DNA from: Vibrio hibernica
GTDB taxonomy: Bacteria > Pseudomonadota > Gammaproteobacteria > Enterobacterales > Vibrionaceae
DNA length: 64,000 bases
Direction: 5' to 3'
Assembly: GCF_015223435.1 (NCBI RefSeq)
Contig: NZ_VHKO01000001.1
Coordinates: 1 to 64,000 of the forward strand
Positions 17,262 to 28,831 of the stretch are shown piece after piece (within the stretch, counting starts at the first letter, position 1; each line of letters begins with the position of its first letter). The position numbers and the translations under genes are program-made. Under the pieces are notes generated by a model that did no database searches, was not told the DNA's origin, and saw nothing but the letters and a program-made list of their open reading frames with translations.

Positions 17262-18968
17262 TCAATGGCAGCAACTGCAATTACGTTTGTATTTACTCAT
17301 TTTACCAATGCCGGGGTTGAAGGTGTTGGTGGGATCGAGCTGATGATAAAAGTCTTGTAAGTTATCTTCTGCTTCATAAAGATGACCAACATTATGCTCC
17401 GCTGGGTATTTTGCTCCTTTTTGTTTAAGCAGATCCAGCATGAGCGCTTTCATTTTCTTGGTGTCGGTGCCTTTCTTGAAGATATAATCTTGATGAAAAA
17501 CATGGCACATGAAATGGCCGTAATACAGAGATTTCACCACATTTTTACTGATCTCTTCTGGTAGGTTTTCGACCCAATCATGATCATTGCGACGAAGGGC
17601 AATATCTAGCGCTAAGATCTCTTCTACCTCTTTACTATGAATAGTTTCATAACGAATGGCAGCGCCGGCAGCGGCAAATCGATGCAGTAATGCTTTTTTA
17701 CCTTCATCTGGCGTACACGCGAAATAACCACCACCTGAGTTTTTTCCCCAGTTTTTGTCGAGATAAGCGGTGGCTTCATCAATTCCTGCATCACTCATTT
17801 TTAAGATTAAATGATGCTGATATTTATCCCTAAAGGCCAACATACGTTTTGGCAGGTGTTGGGGAAATGCTTTACTGGCGTAGTATAAAATGGTGTCGGG
17901 TAAATGCTTACTTATCAATGGGATATTACTGAGTTTATTCTCAATTTTTGCTTTTATAGAAAAGAATTTTGGTAGGTTGTCTGTGCCTAAATGGTTAATG
18001 GATAGGAACACATCTTTGCCATATTTTTCTGCCAGATCAAAAATATCGCGATGCATGTATTCACCCATTTCAGGCAGATTTTCAAATTGAGATAACATAT
18101 CTCGTCTTAATTGGGTGAGCTTATTCGCATCATCCGTTCCAATATAAAATATCTGTTCTTTTTTAGGGATGGGGTAGCTATCGATTCGAACGGCAAATAC
18201 CGCTAGTTTTCCGGCGCAACCGCTAGCTTCGTAAAGCCTGCGTTCATCGGCATTAAATCGAGATGGGATATCAGATTCGACATCACGAACACGCGCTTCG
18301 TATTCTCGGTCTGAGGCCATGCCAACATCATGTTGAATATCTTCGGGTTTAATTTTCCCATTTTGAATATTTGTGAGAATTTCTTCCGGCGTGTCGCCTA
18401 ATCCATTAATACCAAGGTGGTTAATCAGGTGTAATTGTCCCTCTTTATCCACTTGAGCAAACAATGCGAGCTCAGTATATGCAGGGCCTCGTTTGACCAA
18501 TGCGCCACCAGAATTATTCGCAATCCCACCGACAACGGTTGCACCAATAGAGGATGAACCAATCACAGAATGGGGAGCTCGATTAACACCACTTAGCACT
18601 TTTTGTAATTTATGCAGGCTAACTCCTGGCATGCAAACGGCTTGTACACCGCCATCCAAAAGGTGAATCTCAGTCATACGAGTGATGTTAATAATGACGA
18701 CATTTCTATCATAATCGCTACCACTTGGCGCAGAACCTTCGGTTAAACCCGTTTTCGCCGCTTGCATAATGATGATGCAGTTTGACGCTACACACGCTTT
18801 AATCACGTTCCACTGTTCGAGTAAGGTTGCAGGAAAGACCACCGCAAGTGCATCACCTTGACCAGAGCGGAAACCAGATCGGTAATATTCGGTTTCTTTT
18901 GTTTGGGTTAACACATTTTTGGTGCCGACAATAGACTGGAAATCTTTGATTAGAGCGTGGTTTTCCAT
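17262..18968 (-). CDS. dld: Quinone-dependent D-lactate dehydrogenase
   Basis: Peripheral membrane flavoenzyme that oxidises D-lactate to pyruvate and feeds electrons to quinone. At 568 residues it matches E. coli Dld (571). The FAD-binding PCMH-type domain fills the N-terminal part (IIMQAAKTGLTEGSAPSGSD, then SSIGATVVGGIANNSGGALV). The membrane-binding middle domain has typical blocks (YYASKAFPQHLPKRM), and the C-terminal part includes EHNVGHLYEAEDNLQDFYHQ and DPTNTFNPGIGKMSK. The tail CSCCH is Cys-rich. It is a single gene with a weak GTGATCC-type leader; no regulator is adjacent. Confidence 0.93.
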   Translation of the reverse strand: MENHALIKDFQSIVGTKNVLTQTKETEYYRSGFRSGQGDALAVVFPATLLEQWNVIKACVASNCIIIMQAAKTGLTEGSAPSGSDYDRNVVIINITRMTEIHLLDGGVQAVCMPGVSLHKLQKVLSGVNRAPHSVIGSSSIGATVVGGIANNSGGALVKRGPAYTELALFAQVDKEGQLHLINHLGINGLGDTPEEILTNIQNGKIKPEDIQHDVGMASDREYEARVRDVESDIPSRFNADERRLYEASGCAGKLAVFAVRIDSYPIPKKEQIFYIGTDDANKLTQLRRDMLSQFENLPEMGEYMHRDIFDLAEKYGKDVFLSINHLGTDNLPKFFSIKAKIENKLSNIPLISKHLPDTILYYASKAFPQHLPKRMLAFRDKYQHHLILKMSDAGIDEATAYLDKNWGKNSGGGYFACTPDEGKKALLHRFAAAGAAIRYETIHSKEVEEILALDIALRRNDHDWVENLPEEISKNVVKSLYYGHFMCHVFHQDYIFKKGTDTKKMKALMLDLLKQKGAKYPAEHNVGHLYEAEDNLQDFYHQLDPTNTFNPGIGKMSKYKRNCSCCH

Positions 18969-19110
18969 TGTGATCCTCTACATTTATCTTTCGTATGTGG
19001 ATCTATAATATCTCTTTTTAAAAGGTGTGTTGAGAGCACACCAAGCATTTAATCATATTCCTATGAACATTAATTATCCTATCCATATTAATTATAAGGA
19101 GAGGACTTAT

Positions 19111-19155
19111 ATGACATCCAAGCCAGTAAATTCGAGACCTGGATATGACGAATAA
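19111..19155 (+). CDS. Possible 14-codon small ORF
   Basis: ATG at 19111 preceded by AAGGAGAGG at the ideal distance, then MTSKPVNSRPGYDE and TAA. The ribosome site is one of the strongest in the window, yet nothing else follows on this strand until katG. It could be a small protein, the stub of a lost gene, or chance. The remainder of 18969 to 19305 holds the dld promoter region and the terminator below. Confidence 0.3.
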   Translation: MTSKPVNSRPGYDE

Positions 19156-19186
19156 TCTTTTTGGTTGTGGAGGTATGCAAATAAAA

Positions 19187-19219
19187 TAAAAAAAGCCGCA
19201 GACGTTGAGTCCTGCGGCA
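19187..19219 (-). terminator. Terminator of the lipoprotein gene
   Basis: Minus strand: TGCCGCAGGACTCAACGTC, then TGCGGCTTTTTTTATTTTA. A 7-bp GC-rich stem with a long T-tract, located about 85 bp after the gene end. Confidence 0.85.
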
Positions 19220-19305
19220 GTAGGGGGGTAAATGGTGCTTATGATTACTTAAATTGTTTTATAAATAATGACAAAGCGTGAGGCATATCATTATTTGAAA
19301 ATTAA

Positions 19306-19674
19306 TTAGCAGTCTGTATCTTCAGCGTTTACGCCTTCTTTGACTTTCTCACAACCATCTTCAATGGCATTACCAGCATCTGTTGCCATATCATCTGCTT
19401 TGTCGGCCGCATCATCGGCACTATCAGACATGCTATCGCCCATTTCATCTAATTTGTCACCCGCTTGATCGGCTGTTTCTGACGCGGATTCTTGAACATC
19501 AGTAGCGGCGTCATTCATGCTTTGGCCTGCATCATCAAGTGCTTGTTGCGTTTGAACCGTAGCTTCATCGACTTTATCTTTTGCTTGATCATTTGAGTTG
19601 TTATCACATGCCGCAAGCGCAAATGTAAAAACAGAAGCGATAGTAATAGTCTTCAACCAAGATAATTTAGTCAT
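19306..19674 (-). CDS. Asp/Ala-rich small lipoprotein
   Basis: A 122-residue protein with a lipoprotein signal (ITIASVFTFALAAC; lipobox LAAC, lipidated Cys at residue 22). The mature part is a highly acidic, low-complexity repeat of the form DxADxAxDxxD (DSMSDSADDAADKADDMATD), ending in two Cys (DGCEKV and NAEDTDC). It is probably helical and located in the periplasm or outer membrane. Function is unknown; similar acidic repeats occur in periplasmic metal-binding or stress lipoproteins. AGGAG lies just upstream of the ATG. It is divergent from katG. Confidence 0.75.
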   Translation of the reverse strand: MTKLSWLKTITIASVFTFALAACDNNSNDQAKDKVDEATVQTQQALDDAGQSMNDAATDVQESASETADQAGDKLDEMGDSMSDSADDAADKADDMATDAGNAIEDGCEKVKEGVNAEDTDC

Positions 19675-20101
19675 ATTGACTCCTTAAAAATACATAAAAC
19701 ATAAATAAATAGTATGGAAGCAGACATACCGTATATTTTTATTATAAATTGCTGCTTCCAATTAACTGTATCTCATACATTTCAAATAGCGATAGTTAAG
19801 ACGGTTATTTAACCCTTACATAACAATCTATGACCTTGATTTTACTTTGTAGCGGTAAGGTTGAGTTGAGCTCGTGATATTTTTCATTTTTGATGTGTAC
19901 TCATATAGATAATGTGATTTCATTGAGCGGCTAATTGGCGAAATCTATTGGATTAATTTTCTAAATCGATTGGTTTGTTTTTAATGATGGGTCTAATCTA
20001 TCTATAGACGTCGATGAGCTTATCGTTTAACTAGCTTGGCGTAATTTTATGAAGATCCGTTTTCAAAATTTTGGATTGAAATAACTTAGAAGGAATAATG
20101 A
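19675..20101. other. Divergent intergenic region lipoprotein/katG
   Basis: AT-rich, no ORF or RNA recognised. It must hold the promoters of the lipoprotein gene and katG. CTAT/ATAG words near 20000 (ATCTATCTATAGACG) could be part of an OxyR site, but I cannot align a full four-element OxyR operator. Confidence 0.4.
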
Positions 20102-22273
<2,172 letters not shown>

Positions 22274-22336
22274 TGTTTAGTTTTTAATATCAAAGACTAG
22301 AGAGTTCATTCTAGTGTATGGATAGAAGTACATACT

Positions 22337-22374
22337 AAAAGGCCGATTTGGATTTATTCTGAATTGGCCTTTAT
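22337..22374 (+). terminator. Terminator behind katG
   Basis: AAAGGCC, loop, GGCCTTT stem about 65 bp after the katG stop. The T-tract is modest. Confidence 0.6.
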
Positions 22375-22454
22375 CCATATTAAGTGTAAGTATTTATCAA
22401 TGAATTACTCAGTTATAATCGCGCCAAATTTTATGGCAATAAAAAAGAGATGTT

Positions 22455-23444
22455 ATGAGTCAAAGTGATGTTGTTGTTTGTGCTTTATATAAATTCGTCG
22501 AAATTGAAAACCATCAAGCGTTGCAAGAGCCATTGCGCCTATTGATGGAACAACATCAAATTCGTGGCACATTATTGCTTGCCCATGAAGGGATCAATGG
22601 AACAGTAGCGTCGAACCGTGCTGGTATTGATACATTGTTGGCGTGGTTTGAAGCCGAACCTCGCTTGCAAAATATCAGCCATAAAGAGTCTTATAATGAT
22701 GAAATGCCATTTAATCGCTCTAAAGTAAAATTGAAAAATGAAATTGTCACCATGGGCGTTGAGGGGATCGATCCTAAGCATGTGGTTGGCACTTATGTAA
22801 AACCGACAGAATGGAATAGTTTGATCTCCGATCCTGAAGTATTTGTGGTGGATACTCGCAATGATTATGAGATTGAACTGGGTACTTTCGAGCGTGCAGT
22901 GAACCCAAAAACGGAGACTTTCCGTGAATTTCCTGATTATGTAAAAGAGAATCTTGATCCGGCTAAACATAAAAAAGTCGCTATGTTTTGTACTGGCGGT
23001 ATTCGTTGTGAAAAATCCACAGCATACTTAAAAGAGCAGGGTTTTGATGAGGTTTATCACCTTGAAGGTGGGATCTTAAAATATTTAGAAGAAGTGCCAC
23101 AAGAAGAAAGCTTATGGCAAGGTGACTGTTATGTATTTGATGGCCGTGTGGCGGTGAATCATCAGCTAGAACAGAGCATTTATGAATTGTGTAATGCTTG
23201 CCGCCTTCCGATCACTGAAGCGGATAAACAATCTGAAAAGTTTGAACAAGGTGTCAGTTGCCCTAAATGTTTTGGTTCCCATTCTGATGAACAAATCGAA
23301 CGTTTCCGTGAGCGTGAAAAACAAGTCGACTTGGCAAATCAACGTGGTGAAACCCATGTAGGTAGCGATGCGGTCAAATTGATGGAACAAAAGCGTCAGC
23401 AGAAATTACAACGTAAATCAGAGCAAAGACGCTCGCGTAAATAA
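22455..23444 (+). CDS. trhO: tRNA uridine(34) hydroxylase TrhO (YceA rhodanese family)
   Basis: Oxygen-dependent enzyme that makes 5-hydroxyuridine at the wobble position of certain tRNAs. The 329 residues comprise an N-terminal acylphosphatase-like domain ([20 protein letters not shown]), a rhodanese domain with the conserved Cys in [12 protein letters not shown] and [12 protein letters not shown], and a C-terminal Cys cluster (CNACRLPI and CPKCFG) that looks like a metal site. The basic tail is [10 protein letters not shown]. Single gene, 95 bp before mak. Confidence 0.93.
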   Translation: MSQSDVVVCALYKFVEIENHQALQEPLRLLMEQHQIRGTLLLAHEGINGTVASNRAGIDTLLAWFEAEPRLQNISHKESYNDEMPFNRSKVKLKNEIVTMGVEGIDPKHVVGTYVKPTEWNSLISDPEVFVVDTRNDYEIELGTFERAVNPKTETFREFPDYVKENLDPAKHKKVAMFCTGGIRCEKSTAYLKEQGFDEVYHLEGGILKYLEEVPQEESLWQGDCYVFDGRVAVNHQLEQSIYELCNACRLPITEADKQSEKFEQGVSCPKCFGSHSDEQIERFREREKQVDLANQRGETHVGSDAVKLMEQKRQQKLQRKSEQRRSRK

Positions 23445-23539
23445 AGCCATATGATCGCTAACACATGTTTTTTTGTCTACTATTAATGGCTATTAAAAGT
23501 TTCATATTATAAAGAAAATTAATTATCAGGGAGATATGC

Positions 23540-24451
23540 ATGATTGTTGGCTTGGATATTGGTGGAACCAAAATTGAAGGGGTGGGGCTAGACAGCCAAA
23601 CCTATCAAACCCTGATTAAACATCGTGTGCCGACAAATAAAGAAACCTATCATGCGTTTATTGACTCAACGATGGCGGTGATTAATGAATTGGCTAGGCA
23701 GGGTGAGATTGAATCGATTGGCATTGGTTGCTGCGGTTCAATGGGTAATGATGGATTGATGCAAGGCGCTAATATTTTGGTCTTAAATGGTCAAGATTTC
23801 ATTGGTGATTTACGATCGCGGATTAATGTTCCTATCGCGATTGCTAACGATGCTGATTGTTTCGCGCTATCTGAGCTTAAAGATGGCGCGGCAACCGAAG
23901 CGAAACAATCTTGCGTGGCAATTATCATCGGTACCGGCTGTGGCTCTGGCGTAATTATAAATGGTGGGTTAGTCACCGGGTTAAACAAGCTCGGTGGAGA
24001 GATCGGGCATAATCCATTGCCACATTTTAATCCTGATATTGATGGTGCACCAGTACAGTGTTATTGCGGCTCAATGAATTGTAATGAAACCTTTTTATCT
24101 GGCACTGGTTTTGAGCGTTTATATACGCAGCAATATGGTGAAGATAACCAAAGAACAATATCCTCAAAAGAAATCATGGCGTTACACTCTCAAGGGGATA
24201 AACAAGCCATTGCTCACTTTGATCTTTATTGCGATCAATTAGCCCGAACTTGTGCCACCATCGTTAATTTTATTGATCCAGAAGTGATTGTGCTCGGTGG
24301 AGGGATGTCGAATATCGACGCTATTTACCCATTGGTTCAACAGAAACTCAATCGTTACACGTTTAATAAATCGGCGATTACCCAAGTGGTTAAAAATGTA
24401 CATGGCGATTCATCCGGCGTACGAGGCGCTGCATTTTTGCATTCATTATAA
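23540..24451 (+). CDS. mak: ROK-family sugar kinase, probable fructokinase Mak
   Basis: ATP-dependent kinase, probably acting on fructose or mannose. The 303 residues show the ROK N-terminal phosphate loop GLDIGGTKIEG, the catalytic Asp in IANDADCFALSE, the GTGCGSGVIINGG loop, and the zinc motif CYCGSMNCNETFLSGTGF. The wording ETFLSGTGF resembles Mak more than NagK (which has ENYLSGRG), so fructokinase is favoured; N-acetylglucosamine kinase is the alternative. GGGAGA precedes the ATG. The 3' end overlaps the convergent regulator gene by 6 bp. Confidence 0.8.
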   Translation: MIVGLDIGGTKIEGVGLDSQTYQTLIKHRVPTNKETYHAFIDSTMAVINELARQGEIESIGIGCCGSMGNDGLMQGANILVLNGQDFIGDLRSRINVPIAIANDADCFALSELKDGAATEAKQSCVAIIIGTGCGSGVIINGGLVTGLNKLGGEIGHNPLPHFNPDIDGAPVQCYCGSMNCNETFLSGTGFERLYTQQYGEDNQRTISSKEIMALHSQGDKQAIAHFDLYCDQLARTCATIVNFIDPEVIVLGGGMSNIDAIYPLVQQKLNRYTFNKSAITQVVKNVHGDSSGVRGAAFLHSL

Positions 24452-24970
24452 CGACCGAACCGCCCGTGAAGCTTGATCGTAAAAGCCAGATAAAGAGCGC
24501 ATTAAGGTTGCTACATCGCCTAACTTTTCATTTAATTTCATATGCTGCAGCGCTTCCACCAAGCATTGCTCACGTATATCACGGTACTGATTACAAAAAG
24601 ATTCACCCGTTTGGGTAATATTATAAAAGGTATCTTTTCCTTGCCTTGTACTTTCGACTAACGCTAGCTTTACTAATTTTCGCACCGAATATGAAACGGT
24701 ATGAAGATCATCAATATTAAGCGTAAATGCAACATCTGAAATACGCTTTGGTCGATTGCGATGATAAATATTGTGTACCACCAAAATATCGAGTGGGCTT
24801 AATTCTGACATTCCAGTAGTGGAACTGCATGATTGCATCCAACGCTGAAAGGCATTGTTCATCATCGTTAAAGCATATTCAAATTCGCTCAGTGTTATTG
24901 CAGCCTCACTAGCTAAATGTGACGACGATACGATGGGAAGATGTTCGATTTTCGACGGTTGTTCAGACAT
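24446..24970 (-). CDS. MarR-like winged-helix regulator at the end of the TRAP operon
   Basis: A 174-residue DNA-binding protein. A winged helix lies at about residues 55 to 125 (LSPLDILVVHNIYHRNRPKR, then ISDVAFTLNIDDLHTVSYSV, with wing TRQGKDTFYNITQTG). It starts 4 bp after the dctM stop, so it is the fourth gene of the TRAP operon and probably regulates it and the divergent 5-oxoprolinase genes (inference from position). The ligand is unknown. Confidence 0.75.
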   Translation of the reverse strand: MSEQPSKIEHLPIVSSSHLASEAAITLSEFEYALTMMNNAFQRWMQSCSSTTGMSELSPLDILVVHNIYHRNRPKRISDVAFTLNIDDLHTVSYSVRKLVKLALVESTRQGKDTFYNITQTGESFCNQYRDIREQCLVEALQHMKLNEKLGDVATLMRSLSGFYDQASRAVRSL

Positions 24971-24974
24971 GAAA

Positions 24975-26279
24975 TTATCCTTTAGTCATGGTTGTTGGCA
25001 ACCAAGTGACGATCTCGGGGAAAGCGGTGATCACTACAACAGCAGCCATTAATAAAAAGAAGAAAGGCAAAGCGGCTTTGGCCACATAAAGAATGTTTTT
25101 CCCCGTTAAACTTTGGATGACAAACAAATTAAAGCCAACTGGCGGTGTAATTTGCGACATTTCAACGACGAGTACAATATAAATACCAAACCATAATGGA
25201 TCAATACCCGCTTGTGTGACCATCGGTAAAACAACCGATGTGGTCAAGACAACAACAGAGATGCCATCTAAGAAACAACCTAAAATAACAAATAGAATAG
25301 TTAATAAAAATAGCAGCATATAAGGCGATAACTGCATGATGGAGATCTCTTCTGCGAGCATTCTTGGTAAGCCAATAAACCCCATGGCAACGGTCAAAAA
25401 AGCCGCGCCAGCAAGAATGAAAAGGATCATACACGATGTCTTAACCGCACCCATTAAGCTATCGGTTAAGGTTTGCCAAGTTAAGCTGCGACTGGTTATC
25501 GCTAAAATTAATGATCCTAATACGCCAAAAGAGGCTGCTTCTGTTGGTGTAGTGATGCCAGCATAAATAGAACCTAAAACAAAAATGACTAAGCACGCGA
25601 CAGGAATAAGTTTAAGGAGTGCTTTAAACTTAGTTGATGTCGAATAATGAGTGTCATCGACAGGCATACGAGCTTTATTTTTGATTGACCAAAAAATGGT
25701 GTAGCCAATAAACATTAGTACAAGCATTAAGCCGGGTAATGCGCCAGCGATAAACAAGCGACTAATGGAAACTTCGGCTGAAACGCCGTAAACGATTAAG
25801 ATGATTGAAGGTGGAATGAGCAAACCCAAGGTACCCGATCCTGCAAGAGTGCCAATCGCCATTTTATCGTCATAGCCTTTACGCTTGAGCTCTGGCAGCG
25901 TCATTTTTCCTATTGTTGCCGCGGTGGCGGCGGAAGAACCAGAAACCGCAGCAAACATTCCGCAACTCAGAATATTAACGTGGAGTAGCGCCCCCGGGAT
26001 TCGACTTAACCATGGTGTTAATCCTTCAAAAAGATCGTTAGAAAGTCGGGTCCGAAATAAAATCTCTCCCATCCAAATAAAAAGCGGAAGTGCGGCTAAC
26101 GACCAATCGGATACCGTTCCCCATGTTGTTGTGCCATAAATAAGCCCAAATGAGTCGTTTCCGATCAATAACATACCAACGATCGCAACGGAAATTAATG
26201 ACAGCGCAACCCATGTTCCACTTGCTAGCAGAGAAAATAATACCACAAGCAATATTGCCCCAATGGATAACTCATTCAT
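24975..26279 (-). CDS. TRAP transporter large permease DctM-like
   Basis: Inner-membrane channel subunit (12 spans, 434 residues) of a sodium-driven tripartite importer for organic acids. Family blocks include AAVSGSSAATAATIGKMTLP, GTLGLLIPPSIILIVYGV, ITTPTEAASFGVLGSLI and VVEMSQITPPVGFNLFVIQS. Its start overlaps the small permease gene by 8 bp. Substrate is not determined by this subunit. Confidence 0.93.
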   Translation of the reverse strand: MNELSIGAILLVVLFSLLASGTWVALSLISVAIVGMLLIGNDSFGLIYGTTTWGTVSDWSLAALPLFIWMGEILFRTRLSNDLFEGLTPWLSRIPGALLHVNILSCGMFAAVSGSSAATAATIGKMTLPELKRKGYDDKMAIGTLAGSGTLGLLIPPSIILIVYGVSAEVSISRLFIAGALPGLMLVLMFIGYTIFWSIKNKARMPVDDTHYSTSTKFKALLKLIPVACLVIFVLGSIYAGITTPTEAASFGVLGSLILAITSRSLTWQTLTDSLMGAVKTSCMILFILAGAAFLTVAMGFIGLPRMLAEEISIMQLSPYMLLFLLTILFVILGCFLDGISVVVLTTSVVLPMVTQAGIDPLWFGIYIVLVVEMSQITPPVGFNLFVIQSLTGKNILYVAKAALPFFFLLMAAVVVITAFPEIVTWLPTTMTKG

Positions 26280-26826
26280 GATTATTCCTTACAGAGGTAG
26301 GCATATCAATTGTGTCAGATTCAGCCAGTTCTTCTTCTTCCGACTTTGGTATTGGTGTACCGAATAACCAACTACAAATGGCACTATCAATGACAGCAAT
26401 AGCAAAAATCACAGCGCCAATAGACATAGGAAGTTGGACTACCCAAAGTGGAATTGGAATATAACCGGAAGTTACCTCTTCAAATACCCAAGATTCCCAA
26501 ACCATATAAGTTAATTGATAGGCAAGGAAAATAACGAGTAACGCAGCAATGGTTAAAACTAGACGTTCTAGCCACAACAGTGCATTTTTACTTAAGCGAG
26601 ATGTAAATAAACTTACGCGAATATGCGTACCACTGCGAAAGGTATACGCCAATGCAAGGAAACTTGCTGAGGCCAATAAATAACCAGCAAAGTCATCACT
26701 TGAAGGAATAACAATACCGAACCAACGCCCGGTTACTCTGGTTAGAATAACAAGACAAATGATCACAATACTCAGCCCTGAAACCGTACCTGCGAAGGTA
26801 TAAACTCTATCGAGTATGGTACGCAT
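26272..26826 (-). CDS. TRAP transporter small permease DctQ-like
   Basis: Four-span inner-membrane subunit (184 residues) that couples to the large permease. The typical block FLALAYTFRSGTHIRVSLFT is present. It lies 15 bp after the binding-protein gene and overlaps dctM by 8 bp. A polar C-terminal tail (KSEEEELAESDT) is longer than usual. Confidence 0.9.
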   Translation of the reverse strand: MRTILDRVYTFAGTVSGLSIVIICLVILTRVTGRWFGIVIPSSDDFAGYLLASASFLALAYTFRSGTHIRVSLFTSRLSKNALLWLERLVLTIAALLVIFLAYQLTYMVWESWVFEEVTSGYIPIPLWVVQLPMSIGAVIFAIAVIDSAICSWLFGTPIPKSEEEELAESDTIDMPTSVRNNHE

Positions 26827-26841
26827 AATCTAATCCCTAGT

Positions 26842-27837
26842 TTATTTACTTTGGTAAGTATCAAGAATAGCTTTGCCTTCTGGGCCCGCCTCTTTCAGCC
26901 ATTCTTTTGTCATTACATCACCTACGGCTTTTAATGAGGTCATTAATTCAGCGCTTGGTTTGGCAACGGTAATACCTTTATCTGCTAGTTCTTGAGTTTT
27001 CTCCGTTGTCTCCTTTATCGCCATATTCCAGCCACGATTTTCAGCTTTTTTAGACATCTCAAGTAATGCTGTTTGAGACTCTTTTGATAAACGTTTAAAG
27101 GCTCGCTTGTTGACGATAACCATATTTTTAGGGATCCAAGCTTGCACATCGGTATAGTTCTTTAAGTAATCCCAGGATTGGCTGCTAACGCCTGTGGTAG
27201 GTGAGGTGATCATCATATCGATAATGCCGGTTGAGAAAGCTTGAGGGATCTCGACAGTTTGAACCGTGGTTGGCGTCGCACCTAATAATATGGATAAACG
27301 GGATAATGTTGGACTATAAGCACGCATTTTTCCGCCCTTAATATCATTAACCGTTTTAATCTGATTTTTACTATAAATGCCTTGTGGCGGCCACGGTACT
27401 GAGTAAAGCAACATCATGCCGTCTTTATCTAGCTTTTTTTCTAATGCGGGTTTAGAGGCGGAATATAGCGCTTTTGCTTGCTCGAAATTGGTGGCTAAAA
27501 AAGGGATGTTATCGAGTTTATAAATAGGATCACTGTTGCCTAAAATTCCAATAAATACCTCACCAATAGGAACTTGCTGGGTACGAACTGCACGAGCGAT
27601 TTCAGTATGCTTAATAAGAGATGCACCAGAATGAACAACAATGTCCAATTCTCCATTAGTGGCCTGTTTCACATCTTTAGCAAACTGAATGATGTTTTGA
27701 GTGTGATGTGTTGCATCAACATAAGGGGTGGCCATATCCCAGCGAGTGGAGGCAATACTTGGCGTGCAAGTCAGCAATACTGATAATGTAATGAGTGTTT
27801 TATTTAATAGCTTTGTCTTTAGTCGTGAATTTATCAT
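26842..27837 (-). CDS. TRAP transporter periplasmic binding protein DctP-like
   Basis: Periplasmic substrate-capturing subunit. I start it at ATG 27837 (MINSRLKTKLL) because GAGGGAAAG lies just upstream and a signal peptide (TLITLSVLLTCTPSIAS) follows directly; a frame 15 codons longer exists. Landmarks are GKMRAYSPTLSRLSILLGAT (the conserved Arg that binds a carboxylate), QTVEIPQAFSTGIIDMMITS and PKNMVIVNKRAFKRLS. About 331 residues. First gene of the operon dctP-dctQ-dctM-regulator, divergent from pxpA. The neighbourhood suggests 5-oxoproline or a related acid as substrate. Confidence 0.9.
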   Translation of the reverse strand: MINSRLKTKLLNKTLITLSVLLTCTPSIASTRWDMATPYVDATHHTQNIIQFAKDVKQATNGELDIVVHSGASLIKHTEIARAVRTQQVPIGEVFIGILGNSDPIYKLDNIPFLATNFEQAKALYSASKPALEKKLDKDGMMLLYSVPWPPQGIYSKNQIKTVNDIKGGKMRAYSPTLSRLSILLGATPTTVQTVEIPQAFSTGIIDMMITSPTTGVSSQSWDYLKNYTDVQAWIPKNMVIVNKRAFKRLSKESQTALLEMSKKAENRGWNMAIKETTEKTQELADKGITVAKPSAELMTSLKAVGDVMTKEWLKEAGPEGKAILDTYQSK

Positions 27838-28099
27838 GGTCTTTCCCTCTATTGTTTTACCTTGGTTTTTATCGGTAAACATAATCGTGACAAAAATAAA
27901 CGGCTTTTTGTTGTGGATGTTTTCAATTGATGAAAACGGAGTATCTTTATTAATTCATCCTGAATAAGATTTGTACATTAACGAGATCTAAACAAATTGA
28001 CAACATGTTAAAAACAAATAGGATGTAGTTTGTATTCATTTTGTGTTCTATGTTTATATTTTGAACATTTTACGAAGAGCGGGAAGGGAGTATCCATAA

Positions 28100-28831
28100 A
28101 TGAAGCTTAATTGTGATCTTGGTGAAAGTTACGGAATTTGGTCGTTAGGGCGAGATGAATCCGTTATGCCGTATATTGACATGGCAAACATTGCTTGTGG
28201 ATTTCACGCCTCTGATCCTGATGTCATGGCGGCTACAATACAGCTAGCAATTAAACATAACGTTTTGATTGGTGCTCATCCTGGCTATGATGACAAAAAA
28301 GGATTTGGTCGCCGTTCAATACCGCATACTCATGATGAATTAAAACACCTACTAATGTACCAAGTAGGTGCTATACAGGGAATTTGTTGGCTTAATAGTG
28401 CTGGGATTGGTTACATAAAACCACATGGTGCTTTATACAACGATATGATGGCACATGAATCTGTTTATAGAGCGATTGTGGAGGCCATTGCCCAGTCTAA
28501 ATTGGATATTCCTTTGATGATTTTAGCGAGAGCGGATAATCAGGCGTATCAAGATATTGCTAATAAATATAGTGTTAAATTGCTTTTTGAAGCTTTTGCT
28601 GATCGAGCCTACAACATGCAAGGTCATTTAGTATCTAGAAATATCGATGGCTCGGTATATCATGATGAGCAAAAGATTATTAACCAAGTGGTTCAATTGG
28701 TCGAAGAGGGAACGGTCACCACTCTGGAAGGGGGCGATATTGCTCTGCAAGCCGATACCATTTGTGTTCATGGTGATAATGATAAATCAGTGGCAACCAT
28801 TAGCCGCTTAAGAAAAGCGCTAACTCGATGA
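28100..28831 (+). CDS. pxpA: 5-oxoprolinase subunit A (LamB/YcsF family)
   Basis: With PxpB and PxpC it forms the prokaryotic ATP-dependent 5-oxoprolinase, which hydrolyses pyroglutamate to glutamate. The 243 residues carry the family blocks MKLNCDLGESYG, MANIACGFHASDPDVM, IGAHPGYDDKKGFGRR and YIKPHGALYNDM. GGGAAGGGAG precedes the ATG. First gene of pxpABC; its end overlaps pxpB by 4 bp (ATGA). Confidence 0.95.
   Translation: MKLNCDLGESYGIWSLGRDESVMPYIDMANIACGFHASDPDVMAATIQLAIKHNVLIGAHPGYDDKKGFGRRSIPHTHDELKHLLMYQVGAIQGICWLNSAGIGYIKPHGALYNDMMAHESVYRAIVEAIAQSKLDIPLMILARADNQAYQDIANKYSVKLLFEAFADRAYNMQGHLVSRNIDGSVYHDEQKIINQVVQLVEEGTVTTLEGGDIALQADTICVHGDNDKSVATISRLRKALTR

Noticed and set aside
19960..20060. 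OxyR operator in front of katG.
   Set aside because: Only scattered CTAT/ATAG words are present; a four-element site with correct spacing could not be aligned by eye.
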